A DNA stretch of 64,000 nucleotides, from assembly GCF_030758315.1 (NCBI RefSeq), contig NZ_CP132336.1, forward strand, positions 2,447,001-2,511,000, written 5' to 3'. Origin of the DNA: Pararhizobium sp. IMCC3301 (GTDB lineage Bacteria > Pseudomonadota > Alphaproteobacteria > Rhizobiales > GCA-2746425). The notes under the pieces were generated by a model. It worked only from the letters and a program-made list of their open reading frames with translations. It had not been told where the DNA came from and did not search any database. The translations under genes were made by a program, and so were the position numbers. This document shows positions 34,067 through 42,990 of this stretch, one piece after another (the first letter of the stretch is position 1; every line of letters starts with the position of its first letter).

Positions 34067-34413
34067 TGCACCGGCTCCATGTCGAAGGAAACCGAAACCG
34101 CGCAATTGGCGATAATCGTCCAGCCCTGTCCGTCCGGCTTTGCCACATCCAGCCCGCCATGGCGCACACTTATATGCGGCTGGCCATAGGGAAATTCCTG
34201 TTCCAGGCTGGCAATATCGACCTGTTCGGGGGCTTGAACGCCTATTTCAACATCGATCAGCATGGCATCCTTGGGAAAATCAAACAGCTCTGCTGCCGAA
34301 ATGGAATTGTGCCAAAGCGCATCGCGCAGGGCGCGCCGCGCCGCTTCGGTATAATCCTGGCGGCGCAGTGACGTGCCCATTCCGAACTCCACCAGAATGC
34401 GTTTCTTCGCCAT
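34063..34413 (-). CDS. Lin0512-family protein, copy 2
   Basis: 116 residues. KRILVEFGMGTSLRRQDYTE at the start, IDVEIGVQAPEQVD in the middle and GGLDVAKPDGQGWTIIANCA near the end give the full family pattern. AAGGA lies 6 bases before the ATG. Translation is coupled to copy 1 through an ATGA overlap, suggesting a hetero-oligomer in equal amounts. It is encoded just downstream of the LuxR-type regulator on the same strand. Function unknown; cytosolic. Confidence 0.82.
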   Translation of the reverse strand: MAKKRILVEFGMGTSLRRQDYTEAARRALRDALWHNSISAAELFDFPKDAMLIDVEIGVQAPEQVDIASLEQEFPYGQPHISVRHGGLDVAKPDGQGWTIIANCAVSVSFDMEPVQ

Positions 34414-34482
34414 AATGAATCCTTGTAACCAGTCAAGTGGAGGTTTGGAGCTGGCCTGATGAGCTGCACAACATGCACCAGA

Positions 34483-35175
34483 TCAGCTATTGCTGGTGGC
34501 GTCCGTGCTGGCTGGTGCTGCCGGGGTTTGCCACTGGCCCGCTTCTATTCTGGCAGCAGCGATCACGGCCTGGGTGCGGCTGTCGACATTGAGCTTTTGC
34601 AGAATTGCGGAAACATGAGCTTTGATCGTGGCTTCGGAAACGCCGAGCTCATATGCGATCTGCTTGTTCAGCAGACCTTCGCTCAGCATCATCAGGACCC
34701 GCACCTGCTGTGGCGTCAGGGTTGACAGGCGCGACACCATATTGGCGGTTTCATCATCAATCGGTGCATCCAGATCGTAGCCAGTGGGAACCCAGATATG
34801 ACCGGCCAGCACATTTTCAATAGCATCGCGCATTATTTCAATGCCCATGGATTTGGGGATATACCCGCTGGCTCCCAGATCGATGCAGTGGCGCACAGTC
34901 ATCTGGTCTTGCTTGCCGGAGACGACAATCAAAGGATTGGCCGGATACTGGGCGCGCAAATACATCAGCCCTGAATAGCCGCGTGCACCCGGCATCGACA
35001 GGTCAAACAGGATCAGATCAGTATCAGGATGTGCATCCAGCGCGGCCGTCACCTCATCCAGCGCACCGGCCTCATGGATGATCGCATCACTGAACAGGCC
35101 TTCCACCGCCTGGCGAAGGGCACCCCGAAACAGCGGATGGTCATCTGCAATAATTATATGTTGAAGATTTGTCAT
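34483..35175 (-). CDS. NarL/LuxR-type response regulator (CrbR-like)
   Basis: 230 residues. Receiver domain with the acidic pair in IIIADDHPLFRGAL, phosphoacceptor D58 in ILFDLSMPGARGY and a lysine in GYIPKSMG. A C-terminal LuxR helix-turn-helix follows: LTPQQVRVLMMLSEGLLNKQ, then YELGVSEATIKAHVSAILQK. The best partner is the SSS-domain kinase at 30072, in the manner of CrbS/CrbR. Likely targets are the divergent small subunit/SSS transporter genes from 35447. The Lin0512 pair follows on the same strand. Confidence 0.9.
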   Translation of the reverse strand: MTNLQHIIIADDHPLFRGALRQAVEGLFSDAIIHEAGALDEVTAALDAHPDTDLILFDLSMPGARGYSGLMYLRAQYPANPLIVVSGKQDQMTVRHCIDLGASGYIPKSMGIEIMRDAIENVLAGHIWVPTGYDLDAPIDDETANMVSRLSTLTPQQVRVLMMLSEGLLNKQIAYELGVSEATIKAHVSAILQKLNVDSRTQAVIAAARIEAGQWQTPAAPASTDATSNS

Positions 35176-35446
35176 TTGTGGTGCCAGGACCTGCAGAAAA
35201 CGGCCCAGTCAATTTCCCCCTGCATTGGTTCAAAATGCCCGTTAAGCATTGAGACTGATTTATAACAAAGCAAGAAAAAAATGCACCTGACGCCGAACTA
35301 TCAGCCGCTGCCTGAATCGCGGGCAAAGACAAGCGGCGGTATTTGCGTTAGAAAACTTCAACCAGCTGGCAAATGCGGCAATCGATGATTCGCTGCACGG
35401 CTGAGTATATCGAAGTGATTGCGTTGAAAAGTACCGGCAAGGCAGA
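35176..35446. promoter_or_regulatory. Divergent promoter region between response regulator and SSS transporter genes
   Basis: 270 bases between the divergent starts, AT-rich around 35255-35280. It must hold both promoters, and probably the binding sites of the LuxR-type regulator. I see no clear palindrome or textbook -35/-10 pair. Confidence 0.4.
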
Positions 35447-35836
35447 ATGTCAAAACCCTATTGGCGCTCAGCGACATTTAGAAATTTTGGTGTAGCCGTG
35501 CTGATTCTGGCTGCCGTGATCCTGTCGCCTTTGGTCGCCGCCCGTCTGCCGGCCGGCCTCATTATGGGTTTGCCGCCGACCTTGCTGTTTTTTGCACTTG
35601 GCCTGCCCGTGCTGTTCCTGCTGTTCGCTATATTCAAGATCAGTCTGCAGCAGCGGCTGGATCGCACTTATGAGTTGGACAGTGAAGATCAACTGCAGCG
35701 CCGCCGTGTTCCCAAGCGATTGAAAGCCTTTCCGGTAACGGGGCGGGAAGTGCCGGAGGCAGACTTCCCGACGCCAAAACCGCGCCCACATGACGTCGGC
35801 AAGGCTGGATTTGAAAGCAGGGGAGATACGGACTGA
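35447..35836 (+). CDS. Small SSS-transporter-associated membrane protein (DUF4212/DUF485-like)
   Basis: 129 residues. It opens YWRSATFRNFGVAVLILA, has two predicted helices (about 13-32 and 42-65) separated by a loop LPAGLIMGLP, then a basic cytoplasmic tail beginning QQRLDRTYELDSEDQ. Size, topology and the LDR motif resemble the small partner proteins next to actP/SSS genes. Its stop overlaps the transporter start as TGATG, so the two are coupled. The roughly 50-residue extra tail is longer than in typical partners. Confidence 0.72.
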   Translation: MSKPYWRSATFRNFGVAVLILAAVILSPLVAARLPAGLIMGLPPTLLFFALGLPVLFLLFAIFKISLQQRLDRTYELDSEDQLQRRRVPKRLKAFPVTGREVPEADFPTPKPRPHDVGKAGFESRGDTD

Positions 35837-37653
35837 TGGTTCGGCTCAGGGTCCTGAACGCGTTTTTTTCCGGCACCATAATATTGCTCGGCATTCTGGG
35901 ACTTATGGAACGTCTTGGCCTGTCCAGCGATCTTGTGGTGCGCATTCTGTTCGCCCTTGTTCTGGTGACCCTTTTGTTTGCAGGCGTACGGGCGCGCAGC
36001 GTTCAGACGGCCAACATGTTCGTCGATGGCTACCGCATGACGCCGATTCCAAACGGACTGGCAATTGCCATGGTAGCCACCGGTGCGCTGGGGTACAGTT
36101 TCTGGCCGGGGGACATTTACGCCAATCAGCTCAGCGGATTTGTTGTTCCTGTCGGCGTCGTTGCCGGCGTCGCCCTGATGGGCGCTCTCTTCGTTCCCTT
36201 TCTGCGGCGTGCGGATGTGCTGACACCAATGGAACTGCTCGATCAGCGTTTCGGCTCCAGACTGGTGTTGCTGCTCGCCACGCTGATATCAATTCTTGCG
36301 ATCATTCTGGTCCTGGCAGGGCAGATTTCGTTCTTGTCCGGGCTGACTGCCCGATATACCACAATCGCTGCCGAGTCCGCCCTGATTGTGATTCTGGTCG
36401 CAGTGGCGCTGCCCTTGTTACTGGGCGGAATGCGTGCCGCAAGCTGGCTTCAGATGACCATGGCGATTCTTGCCGGCTTTGGATTTCTGCTGTTTCTGGC
36501 ATGGATGGCGCTGGATCTGACCGGTCTGCCGGTGCCCTATTTGTCAGCGGGCAGCGCCTGGTCGGCGACCCGCTTGCTTCAGGAAGATGCCATTCTGCGG
36601 GGATTGGCTGAAACTGCGGACACTTACTGGCTCGAATTGCTGCCGCCCGACTGGCGCATTGTCAGCCTCAGCCTTGTTGGCGTGGCCCTCGGTGTCAGTG
36701 TGTTTCCGCCCCTGCTGGCGCGTTCGCAAACCACCCGAAGTGCCAAAGACAGCGATGCCAGTATTGGCTGGGCGCTGGTGTTTCTTGTGGTTCTGGTCGC
36801 GACCCTGCCTGTTTATGCGATTTTTCTGAAGTTGGAGATCACCGAATTTCTCACCGGCATCACTGTCAACAGCATTGCCGAGGAAGCGCCGTTCCTGTTC
36901 GATATTCAATCCGGCCTGGCGCTGTGCGGCGTGCCCGTCTCCACCGTGGAAGCGGCTATTGCCGCCTGCGGCGATGGCGCGCGACTGATTGCCTCTGATC
37001 TGGAAATTGCACCAATTGCCTTCATGACAGCCCTGCCGGATCTCATTGCCGGCATGGGGCGCGAGGTTCCTCAGACCATGTCTGCGATGATGGCATGTGG
37101 GGCTCTGGCCGCGTTGATTGCCGTCGTCTCGGCCTGTCTGATCTCGCTCTCGCATCATCTCGCGCTCGATCTTTATGCGAAATTTCTCGGCACCAGCGCA
37201 CCCATGAGCCGGATTGTGTTTCTGGTCCGAGTTTCTGTTCTGCTGGTAACCGCCGGTATCTATTGGCTGGTCACATGGCCGCCGCTCGGCGCTTATCTGG
37301 AGCAGCCGGAAACGCTGATCCTGACCGGGTTTGCTGTTGCTGCCGGCGGGCTGTTTCCGATTTATTTCCTCAGTATCTGGATCCACAGGGCGGGAAAACT
37401 GGCAGCATTTGCAGCCACGCTGACCGGGACCGGCCTCACGCTGGCGATGCTCGGGATGTTGCTGCAGATCGAGTTCTTCAACGACCTGCGCGGCTTGGTG
37501 TTACCGCAGATTGGCGAGAGTTTCCCACTGGCGGCGGCCGGCCTTCCCGGCGCTCTGGTCGGGCTGGCGACTGGCCTTCTGATAGCCCTTGTCGCACCGC
37601 AAAGAACCGGAGACCCCGTCACCACGCGGATTGGCGGATTGCCGGAAAGCTAA
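35836..37653 (+). CDS. Sodium:solute symporter family transporter (acetate-permease-like)
   Basis: 605 residues, about 13-14 membrane helices. SSS features: FVDGYRMTPIPNGLAIAMVA, ALGYSFWPGDIYANQLSGFV, FLRRADVLTPMELLDQRFGS and ASWLQMTMAILAGFGF. Large soluble insertions near 225-260 and 340-395 contain cysteines (LALCGVPV; AACGDG) and are uncommon. Coupled to the small partner protein upstream. By analogy with ActP next to CrbSR it may import acetate or another monocarboxylate. It runs convergent into the DUF1475 gene with a 4-base overlap. Confidence 0.85.
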   Translation: MVRLRVLNAFFSGTIILLGILGLMERLGLSSDLVVRILFALVLVTLLFAGVRARSVQTANMFVDGYRMTPIPNGLAIAMVATGALGYSFWPGDIYANQLSGFVVPVGVVAGVALMGALFVPFLRRADVLTPMELLDQRFGSRLVLLLATLISILAIILVLAGQISFLSGLTARYTTIAAESALIVILVAVALPLLLGGMRAASWLQMTMAILAGFGFLLFLAWMALDLTGLPVPYLSAGSAWSATRLLQEDAILRGLAETADTYWLELLPPDWRIVSLSLVGVALGVSVFPPLLARSQTTRSAKDSDASIGWALVFLVVLVATLPVYAIFLKLEITEFLTGITVNSIAEEAPFLFDIQSGLALCGVPVSTVEAAIAACGDGARLIASDLEIAPIAFMTALPDLIAGMGREVPQTMSAMMACGALAALIAVVSACLISLSHHLALDLYAKFLGTSAPMSRIVFLVRVSVLLVTAGIYWLVTWPPLGAYLEQPETLILTGFAVAAGGLFPIYFLSIWIHRAGKLAAFAATLTGTGLTLAMLGMLLQIEFFNDLRGLVLPQIGESFPLAAAGLPGALVGLATGLLIALVAPQRTGDPVTTRIGGLPES

Positions 37654-37955
37654 AGCGCATTCCTGAAGCGTGCCCGCAATCTGGGCAGGCCACGCAGGGC
37701 GAACCACAGGGCTGTCACCACATTGCCAAGAACGAAAATCGGCACCACCCAGGCCAGCGCGACCCGCTTGTCTGCTTCGGCAACGACAATCACCACAGTA
37801 GCCAGCACAAAACCCAGATACAAATCCGCCATGGAGACAATACCCCATGGTTTGGCGAACAGGAATTCACCGGCAGCGCCAAAATCTCCGGCCACTATTG
37901 CCCATACGATGAGGCCCGCCAGCAGCACACCCAATCCGCCAATGAGAATTCTCAT
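37650..37955 (-). CDS. DUF1475-like small membrane protein
   Basis: 101 residues with three predicted helices: GGLGVLLAGLIVWAIVAGDF; ADLYLGFVLATVVIVVAEA; LAWVVPIFVLGNVVTALWFA. The pattern, including the WGIVSMADLYLG segment, fits the DUF1475 family of small integral membrane proteins with no known function. Its end overlaps the SSS gene by 4 bases on the opposite strand. The secreted protein gene at 37971 is just upstream on the same strand. Confidence 0.72.
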   Translation of the reverse strand: MRILIGGLGVLLAGLIVWAIVAGDFGAAGEFLFAKPWGIVSMADLYLGFVLATVVIVVAEADKRVALAWVVPIFVLGNVVTALWFALRGLPRLRARFRNAL

Positions 37956-37970
37956 ATTATTTTCACAGCT

Positions 37971-38381
37971 CTATTCTGCCATGTCCTTCTTGATATCCTG
38001 CACCATACTGAAAAACCGCCGCATCACCTGTTCGCTCATATCCAACGCCTCTTCCAGTTTTGCCATGTCGGGCTGGTCGGTCTGCTCTGCTTCCAGCCTG
38101 TCAACACGTCTTTCCAGCTCGTCGATACGGCGCTTCAGACTGGTCTCTTGTTCTGCGCTCATGTCAGTGATCGCGCTGCATTGCCAGACGGCATTTTCCT
38201 GCTCACAGCGGGAAACGGAACCGCTTTCCAGATCAATGCGCAAATACGCGCTGTTGCCGGTCTGGTTCAGTTCAATCATCTGAAACCGTTCGGCTTCGGC
38301 GCTGGTGACGACCAAGGCTGATACGGTGAACCCGAAAGCTGCCGCATATCGCCATAGCGGGTGTCTCGACTTTGTTTGCAT
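37971..38381 (-). CDS. Secreted coiled-coil protein of unknown function
   Basis: 136 residues from ATG 38381, preceded by AAAGGAG. Signal peptide YAAAFGFTVSALVVTSAEAE; a short domain with a cysteine pair (SVSRCEQENAVWQCSAI) that could form a disulfide; then a coiled coil of about 60 residues rich in E, R and L (RRIDELERRVDRLEAEQTD) ending QVMRRFFSMVQDIKKDMAE. No family recognised. It is probably periplasmic and oligomeric. Confidence 0.75.
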   Translation of the reverse strand: MQTKSRHPLWRYAAAFGFTVSALVVTSAEAERFQMIELNQTGNSAYLRIDLESGSVSRCEQENAVWQCSAITDMSAEQETSLKRRIDELERRVDRLEAEQTDQPDMAKLEEALDMSEQVMRRFFSMVQDIKKDMAE

Positions 38382-38522
38382 CACATTCTCCTTTCTGCCC
38401 ACTGTCATTGCAGGGGAACATGGCAACGTCATGATTGACAGGCGGCGCGGGATCGGGTTTCAACCACTCTGGGGCCGGGACCCTGGTCGGGTTGGGCAAT
38501 ATTTCGGACTGATGCGCATTTC

Positions 38523-38879
38523 ATGACGGATCAATTTATCTTCAAATTATTGACACAGGATCAATGGAGCACTTTTCAGGCCGAAAAGATTTTCCGGGGT
38601 GCGCCGGTCGATCTTGCGGACGGTTACATTCATTTTTCCACCCGCTCTCAAATTGCTGAAACCGCCGCAAAGTATTTTTCCGCTCTGCCTGCAGTGGTCG
38701 TGGCGGAAATTGACGTCGCGGCGTTGCCAAAAGCAGTGGCCTGGGAGCCAGCGCGGGCCGGTGCCCTGTTTCCGCATCTGTATGCGGATCTGCCGCTGGC
38801 TGCTGTGGGCAGAACCAGTGTTCTGTCCCGCGACAGCGCGGGGGCCTTCGTGTTTCCAAATTGGGCGCGACCGCGCTGA
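38523..38879 (+). CDS. DUF952-family protein
   Basis: 118 residues, soluble. FKLLTQDQWSTFQAEKIFRG followed by DLADGYIHFSTRSQIAETAA and PHLYADLPLAAVG are characteristic of DUF952, a short family with a glutathione-S-transferase-unlike alpha/beta fold often found beside pyrD in alphaproteobacteria. Its stop overlaps the pyrD start as TGATG. Biochemical role unknown. Confidence 0.85.
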   Translation: MTDQFIFKLLTQDQWSTFQAEKIFRGAPVDLADGYIHFSTRSQIAETAAKYFSALPAVVVAEIDVAALPKAVAWEPARAGALFPHLYADLPLAAVGRTSVLSRDSAGAFVFPNWARPR

Positions 38880-39964
38880 TGAGCGCGTTTCTGCAAAAGC
38901 TCACCCAGGGCTTCCTTCAGATGTTGAGCGCCGAGCGCGCCCATAATCTGACCATTAACGCCTTGCGCGCCGGTCTGTATCCCAGGCACTATCCGACCGA
39001 CGACCCGCGTCTTTCGGTGCGGATTCTGGGTCAGCATTTTCCCAACCCTGTCGGGATTGCGGCGGGTTTTGACAAGAACGCCCTGGTGTACAACCAGTTG
39101 CTGAAACTCGGCTTCGGATTTGCCGAAGCTGGCACTGTGACGCCTCTGGCGCAGCCCGGCAATGAAGGCCCGCGCGCCTTCCGACTGCGGGAGCACCAGG
39201 CAATTATCAACCGTTACGGCTTTAACAATGATGGCATGGAGGCGGTTTCGCAACGTCTTCAGACTGTGCCGCCGGCCGGCGTTCTGGGCATAAATGTCGG
39301 GGCCAACAAAACCAGCCCGGACAAGGCAGCGGATTATGCCGTCTGTGTGCGCCGCCTTGCGCCCTTTGCCGGATTCATCACCGTCAATATTTCCTCGCCC
39401 AATACGCCAGGCCTGCGCGCCCTGCAGGTTGGCGATGCGCTGGATGAATTGCTGGCTCGGGTAGTGGAGGCGCGCAATGAAGTGGTTTTTGACCATCAGC
39501 CAAAACCGCTGCTGCTGAAAATCGCCCCGGATATCACCGAGCATCAGCTTGATGCGATAGTGCGGTCTGTGGCCACGCATCGTCTGGAAGGCATGATTGT
39601 CTCCAACACAACGCTCGACCGGTCTTTGGTATCGGATGCCCGCCACGCTGGCGAGGCTGGCGGCCTGTCAGGAGCGCCGTTGTTTGACCGGGCAACGATT
39701 CTGCTTGCCAAGACCCGGGAGCGCGTCGGCCCGCTATTGCCGCTGATTGGCGTCGGCGGAATTTCAAATGGCCGCCAGGCTGTTCAGAAGCTGGAAGCGG
39801 GCGCCAATCTCATCCAGCTCTACAGCGCTCTGGCCTATCAGGGGCTGCCGCTGCTGCAGGAAATCAAGACAGAAATGCTCGCAACCCTGGACCAGCAGGA
39901 TGTCTCAAGGGTTTCCGTCCTCACCGGCAGCAATGTCCGGGAATGGGCCTCGCGCAGCTATTAG
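38879..39964 (+). CDS. pyrD: Dihydroorotate dehydrogenase (quinone), class 2
   Basis: 361 residues from ATG 38879. The amphipathic N-terminal helix (KLTQGFLQMLSAERAHNL) marks the membrane-associated class 2 enzyme that passes electrons to quinone. Then: NPVGIAAGFDKNALVYNQLL, GFAEAGTVTPLAQPGN, RYGFNNDGMEAV, TVNISSPNTPGLRALQ with the catalytic serine, VSNTTLDRS, and GVGGISNGRQAVQKLEAGAN for FMN phosphate. It makes orotate in pyrimidine synthesis. Confidence 0.96.
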   Translation: MSAFLQKLTQGFLQMLSAERAHNLTINALRAGLYPRHYPTDDPRLSVRILGQHFPNPVGIAAGFDKNALVYNQLLKLGFGFAEAGTVTPLAQPGNEGPRAFRLREHQAIINRYGFNNDGMEAVSQRLQTVPPAGVLGINVGANKTSPDKAADYAVCVRRLAPFAGFITVNISSPNTPGLRALQVGDALDELLARVVEARNEVVFDHQPKPLLLKIAPDITEHQLDAIVRSVATHRLEGMIVSNTTLDRSLVSDARHAGEAGGLSGAPLFDRATILLAKTRERVGPLLPLIGVGGISNGRQAVQKLEAGANLIQLYSALAYQGLPLLQEIKTEMLATLDQQDVSRVSVLTGSNVREWASRSY

Positions 39965-41344
39965 TTAGTTTGATGCGAAACTCTCCCGGATGCGTCTCCG
40001 CGAAATCCACCACAGAGAAAATCCGCGTGCGGCGAGGAATACCCACATTGCAATCCACAGACCGCTATTGCCGTAAAGCGGTGTCAGAACCCACCAGACG
40101 GCCAGATACAGCAGCAGCGACGCGATCATCATGTTGCGCATATCGCGCGACCATGTCGCTCCGATAAACACGCCATCCATAATGAAAGCCAGCACCCCGA
40201 TGATCGGGGTCACCGCCGCAAATGGCAGATAGGTCCGCGCCAGTTGCCGCACATCCGGCTCCGTGGTCATGATGTCAATCAGCCGCGGCCCGCCTGTCCA
40301 GAACAGCAGGGCCAGCACTGCGGCCATGGCAAAGCCCCACAGGCTGGTCAGGCGCACAGTTTGCACGAAGCCTTCCCGGTAATTGGCCCCGAGCGCCCGG
40401 CCGCCCAATTGTTCGGCAGCGACTGCAAGACCATCGAGAAAATACCCGCCGGTCAGAAAGAAATGGATCAGCACCGCATTGGCCGCTAGCAGCAGATCGC
40501 CCTGACGCGCGCCCTGGGCGGTGAAAAACGCATACGCAAACAGCAACCCGAAGGACCGGATCATGATGTCCCGGTTCAGCGAAAACATACGCATCATCGA
40601 CGCACGTTCGAAAATCCGCTGTCGGCTGGGCCGCTCCTCGGCTTCAAAGCGTTTGCCGATCTGCCTATGAACCATCACGCATCCGGCAATCGCGATCAGC
40701 GCTTCGGCCATAAATGTGCCCCAGGCAATGCCAGCAACACCAAAATCGTAATACAGCACAAGCGTAACGTTGAAAGCCATATTGAGGCCGTTAAGAACGG
40801 TCTGAATCAGCAGCCCGGTGCCGGATTTACCAAGTCCCAGATACCAGCCCAGCACTGCATAATTGACCAGCGAGAATGGCGTTGCCAGCACGCGGATAGT
40901 GAAATAGGTCCGTACCGCCTGGTCCACAGCCGCGCTGGGCTTCATGAAATACAGGCCGGTTTCCAGAAACGGCTTGCTCAGCGCGATGGTCAGCAGCCCG
41001 AGCGATACGGCGAGCAGAACTGCGCGGTAATACACTGCCTGCTGTTCCTTGCGGTCATTGCGTCCCAGCGCCTGAGCAGTCAGGCCGGTGGTGCCTGAGC
41101 GGAGGAAATTGAAGCCTCCAAAAATAATATCGAAAATAACTGCCCCGACAGCAATGCCGCCGATCAGCGCGGCGTCCGACAATTGCCCGATCACGGCAGT
41201 GTCGACTATGCCCAGCAACGGCGTTGACAGATAGGCCAGCGTCATCGGCACTGCCAGCCCGACCACAACACGGCTGTTGACCGGAAACGGGCGCGCAATC
41301 TGGGTCTCGGTCTTGGGCACACGCGGCGGCGAATCAAGTGTCAT
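39965..41344 (-). CDS. MATE-family efflux transporter
   Basis: 459 residues, 12 predicted helices in two homologous halves. LAVPMTLAYLSTPLLGIVDT and IGQLSDAALIGGIAVGAVIF at the start, and LNGLNMAFNVTLVLYYDFGV in the middle, match the DinF-like MATE branch. It exports cationic or other toxic compounds by sodium or proton antiport. Ends flush with pyrD, convergent; stands alone on its strand. Confidence 0.92.
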   Translation of the reverse strand: MTLDSPPRVPKTETQIARPFPVNSRVVVGLAVPMTLAYLSTPLLGIVDTAVIGQLSDAALIGGIAVGAVIFDIIFGGFNFLRSGTTGLTAQALGRNDRKEQQAVYYRAVLLAVSLGLLTIALSKPFLETGLYFMKPSAAVDQAVRTYFTIRVLATPFSLVNYAVLGWYLGLGKSGTGLLIQTVLNGLNMAFNVTLVLYYDFGVAGIAWGTFMAEALIAIAGCVMVHRQIGKRFEAEERPSRQRIFERASMMRMFSLNRDIMIRSFGLLFAYAFFTAQGARQGDLLLAANAVLIHFFLTGGYFLDGLAVAAEQLGGRALGANYREGFVQTVRLTSLWGFAMAAVLALLFWTGGPRLIDIMTTEPDVRQLARTYLPFAAVTPIIGVLAFIMDGVFIGATWSRDMRNMMIASLLLYLAVWWVLTPLYGNSGLWIAMWVFLAARGFSLWWISRRRIRESFASN

Positions 41345-41561
41345 GTCGGGGCTTTCTCTTTTGCTTGTAGTCTAAAGCAAGACAGGGAAAAGTTCGAAAT
41401 TCTTATGTCTGCCTGCGAAGCAAATTGCACCGGCTCATCGCGGCGGTAGCCTGAGGACCGTTAGAAAAATACTGTGGCCTGTGATATGCTGATATGTCGC
41501 GGTTTGCGCGACTTCGGGCTTCTTTTAACAAGCCCATAGATACACATATGAGGTTGGTGAC

Positions 41562-41897
41562 ATGGGATTGTATATTATTACCGGCTGCTACACGGCTGAG
41601 GCAGCAAAGGGGCTTATCAACCACCCCAGTGACCGGGAAGCGGCAGTACGTCCGTTGATCGCGGCAGGCGGTGGAAAATTGATCTCGTTTCTGATTACCA
41701 CCGGAGAGACGGATTTTTCGATGGTCATTGAGACGGATGATCTGGAAGGCATGATGGCCTCTCTGATTGTGGCAGGGGCTACCGGCACGGTCTCCAATTT
41801 GAAAACCGTGCAGGCGTTTACCAGTGCCCAGTTCCTTGCGGCACAGAAAAAAGCCGGCCAGATCACTGCAAAATTCAAGGCCGCCGGGCAGGGGTGA
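41562..41897 (+). CDS. GYD-domain protein
   Basis: 111 residues. LYIITGCYTAEAAKGLI, DREAAVRPLIAAGGGKLISF, TTGETDFSMVIETDDLE and SNLKTVQAFTSAQF match the GYD family, small ferredoxin-like-fold proteins of unknown role. AGGTTGGTGAC precedes the ATG. Single gene; a hairpin follows at 41942. Confidence 0.85.
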   Translation: MGLYIITGCYTAEAAKGLINHPSDREAAVRPLIAAGGGKLISFLITTGETDFSMVIETDDLEGMMASLIVAGATGTVSNLKTVQAFTSAQFLAAQKKAGQITAKFKAAGQG

Positions 41898-41941
41898 GTT
41901 ATCTGGTCTGATACATTGACGGAGCGTCTTAAGGCGTTGGA

Positions 41942-41970
41942 CCCGGAGGCGTGGGAAACACGCCCCCGGG
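41942..41970 (+). terminator. Hairpin downstream of the GYD gene
   Basis: CCCGGAGGCGTG pairs with CACGCC and CCGGG around a GGAAA loop, one mismatch, 45 bases after the GYD stop. No T tract. Likely 3' end of the single-gene transcript. The rest of 41898-42099 is featureless. Confidence 0.4.
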
Positions 41971-42099
41971 AACCCAAACTGCGCGGTCATTTGAGCAAGA
42001 TGCGCCGCTATACGAAAGCTGTTCTCTGCGTTGGAAAAGCAGACTTCGCTCCCGGAACAAACCGCTTGTAGATCACCTTTGAATGCATAGAATGGCGCT

Positions 42100-42945
42100 A
42101 TGAGCATTGAAATAACCGTGTTGATCCTGCTGGCCGCAGCTTTGCATGCCGGCTGGAATGCGCTGATCAAAATCAGCGGCGACCGGATCGCTGTCATGGC
42201 AGTTGTCACTCTGGCAGGAAGCATGCTTTCCCTGCTCGCGCTTCCATTTGTGGACAGTCCTGACATTGCCAGCCTGCCACTGCTCGCCCTGACCATTCTG
42301 ATCCATACCGGGTATCATTTCTTTCTTCCAATTGCCTACGACCATGGCGATCTTGGCCAAGTCTATCCGATTGCGCGCGGCGCGGCGCCTATTCTTGTCA
42401 CGCTGGGTGCCCTCATTTTTGCCGGAGAACAGATCAGCCAAATGGCTTTGATCGGCGTTCTATGTCTGGCTGTCGGGGTTATGGCGCTTGCCTTCGATGG
42501 CCGAAAGCCCGGCAGGATCAATCCCAGGGCGGTTTTCTTTGCTCTTGCAACAGGCGTTTGCATCGCCGCTTACACTATTGTCGATGGGCTGGGCGCACGA
42601 CAAGCCGGCTCAATTCTGGGCTTTGCGGTGTGGTTGACCATTGGTGACGGCATTCTGACCTTCCTGATTGCGTTGCTGTGGAAACGGCGCGAGATCGTGG
42701 TGGTTGTAAAAACCAACGTCCTGACAGGCTTCGCCGGGGGCGCCATGCAGGTGAGCGCCTATTGGATCATCGTCTATGCGCTTGCTGTCGCGCCGATGGG
42801 CATGGTGTCCGGCCTTCGCGAGACAAGTGTTCTTTTTGCAGCACTCATTTCAACGTTCGTTTTGAAGGAAGGGTTCGGAGTCTGGCGTTTCCTGTCCGCC
42901 AGCCTCGTGACGTTCGGACTGATTATCAGCCGCAGCAAAACCTAA
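42100..42945 (+). CDS. EamA/DMT-family transporter
   Basis: 281 residues with ten predicted helices in two EamA halves. LLAAALHAGWNALIKISGDR at the start, YDHGDLGQVYPIARGAAPIL closing the first half, and VAPMGMVSGLRETSVLFAAL in the second are typical of drug/metabolite transporters. It probably exports a metabolite; substrate unknown. Convergent with the Asp-box protein gene. Confidence 0.9.
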   Translation: MSIEITVLILLAAALHAGWNALIKISGDRIAVMAVVTLAGSMLSLLALPFVDSPDIASLPLLALTILIHTGYHFFLPIAYDHGDLGQVYPIARGAAPILVTLGALIFAGEQISQMALIGVLCLAVGVMALAFDGRKPGRINPRAVFFALATGVCIAAYTIVDGLGARQAGSILGFAVWLTIGDGILTFLIALLWKRREIVVVVKTNVLTGFAGGAMQVSAYWIIVYALAVAPMGMVSGLRETSVLFAALISTFVLKEGFGVWRFLSASLVTFGLIISRSKT

Positions 42946-42990
42946 ATCGTTTCATGCCAGCCAGCCGGCTGTGCCCGATGTGAGACAGTC

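Noticed and set aside
37095-38321. Plus-strand ORF of 408 codons
   Set aside because: Runs out of frame through the end of the SSS transporter and antisense to two genes; composition typical of a shadow frame.
38648-39646. Minus-strand ORF of 332 codons
   Set aside because: Antisense to DUF952 and pyrD.
41403-42296. Minus-strand ORF of 297 codons
   Set aside because: Antisense to the GYD and EamA genes and crosses their gap; no recognisable domain.
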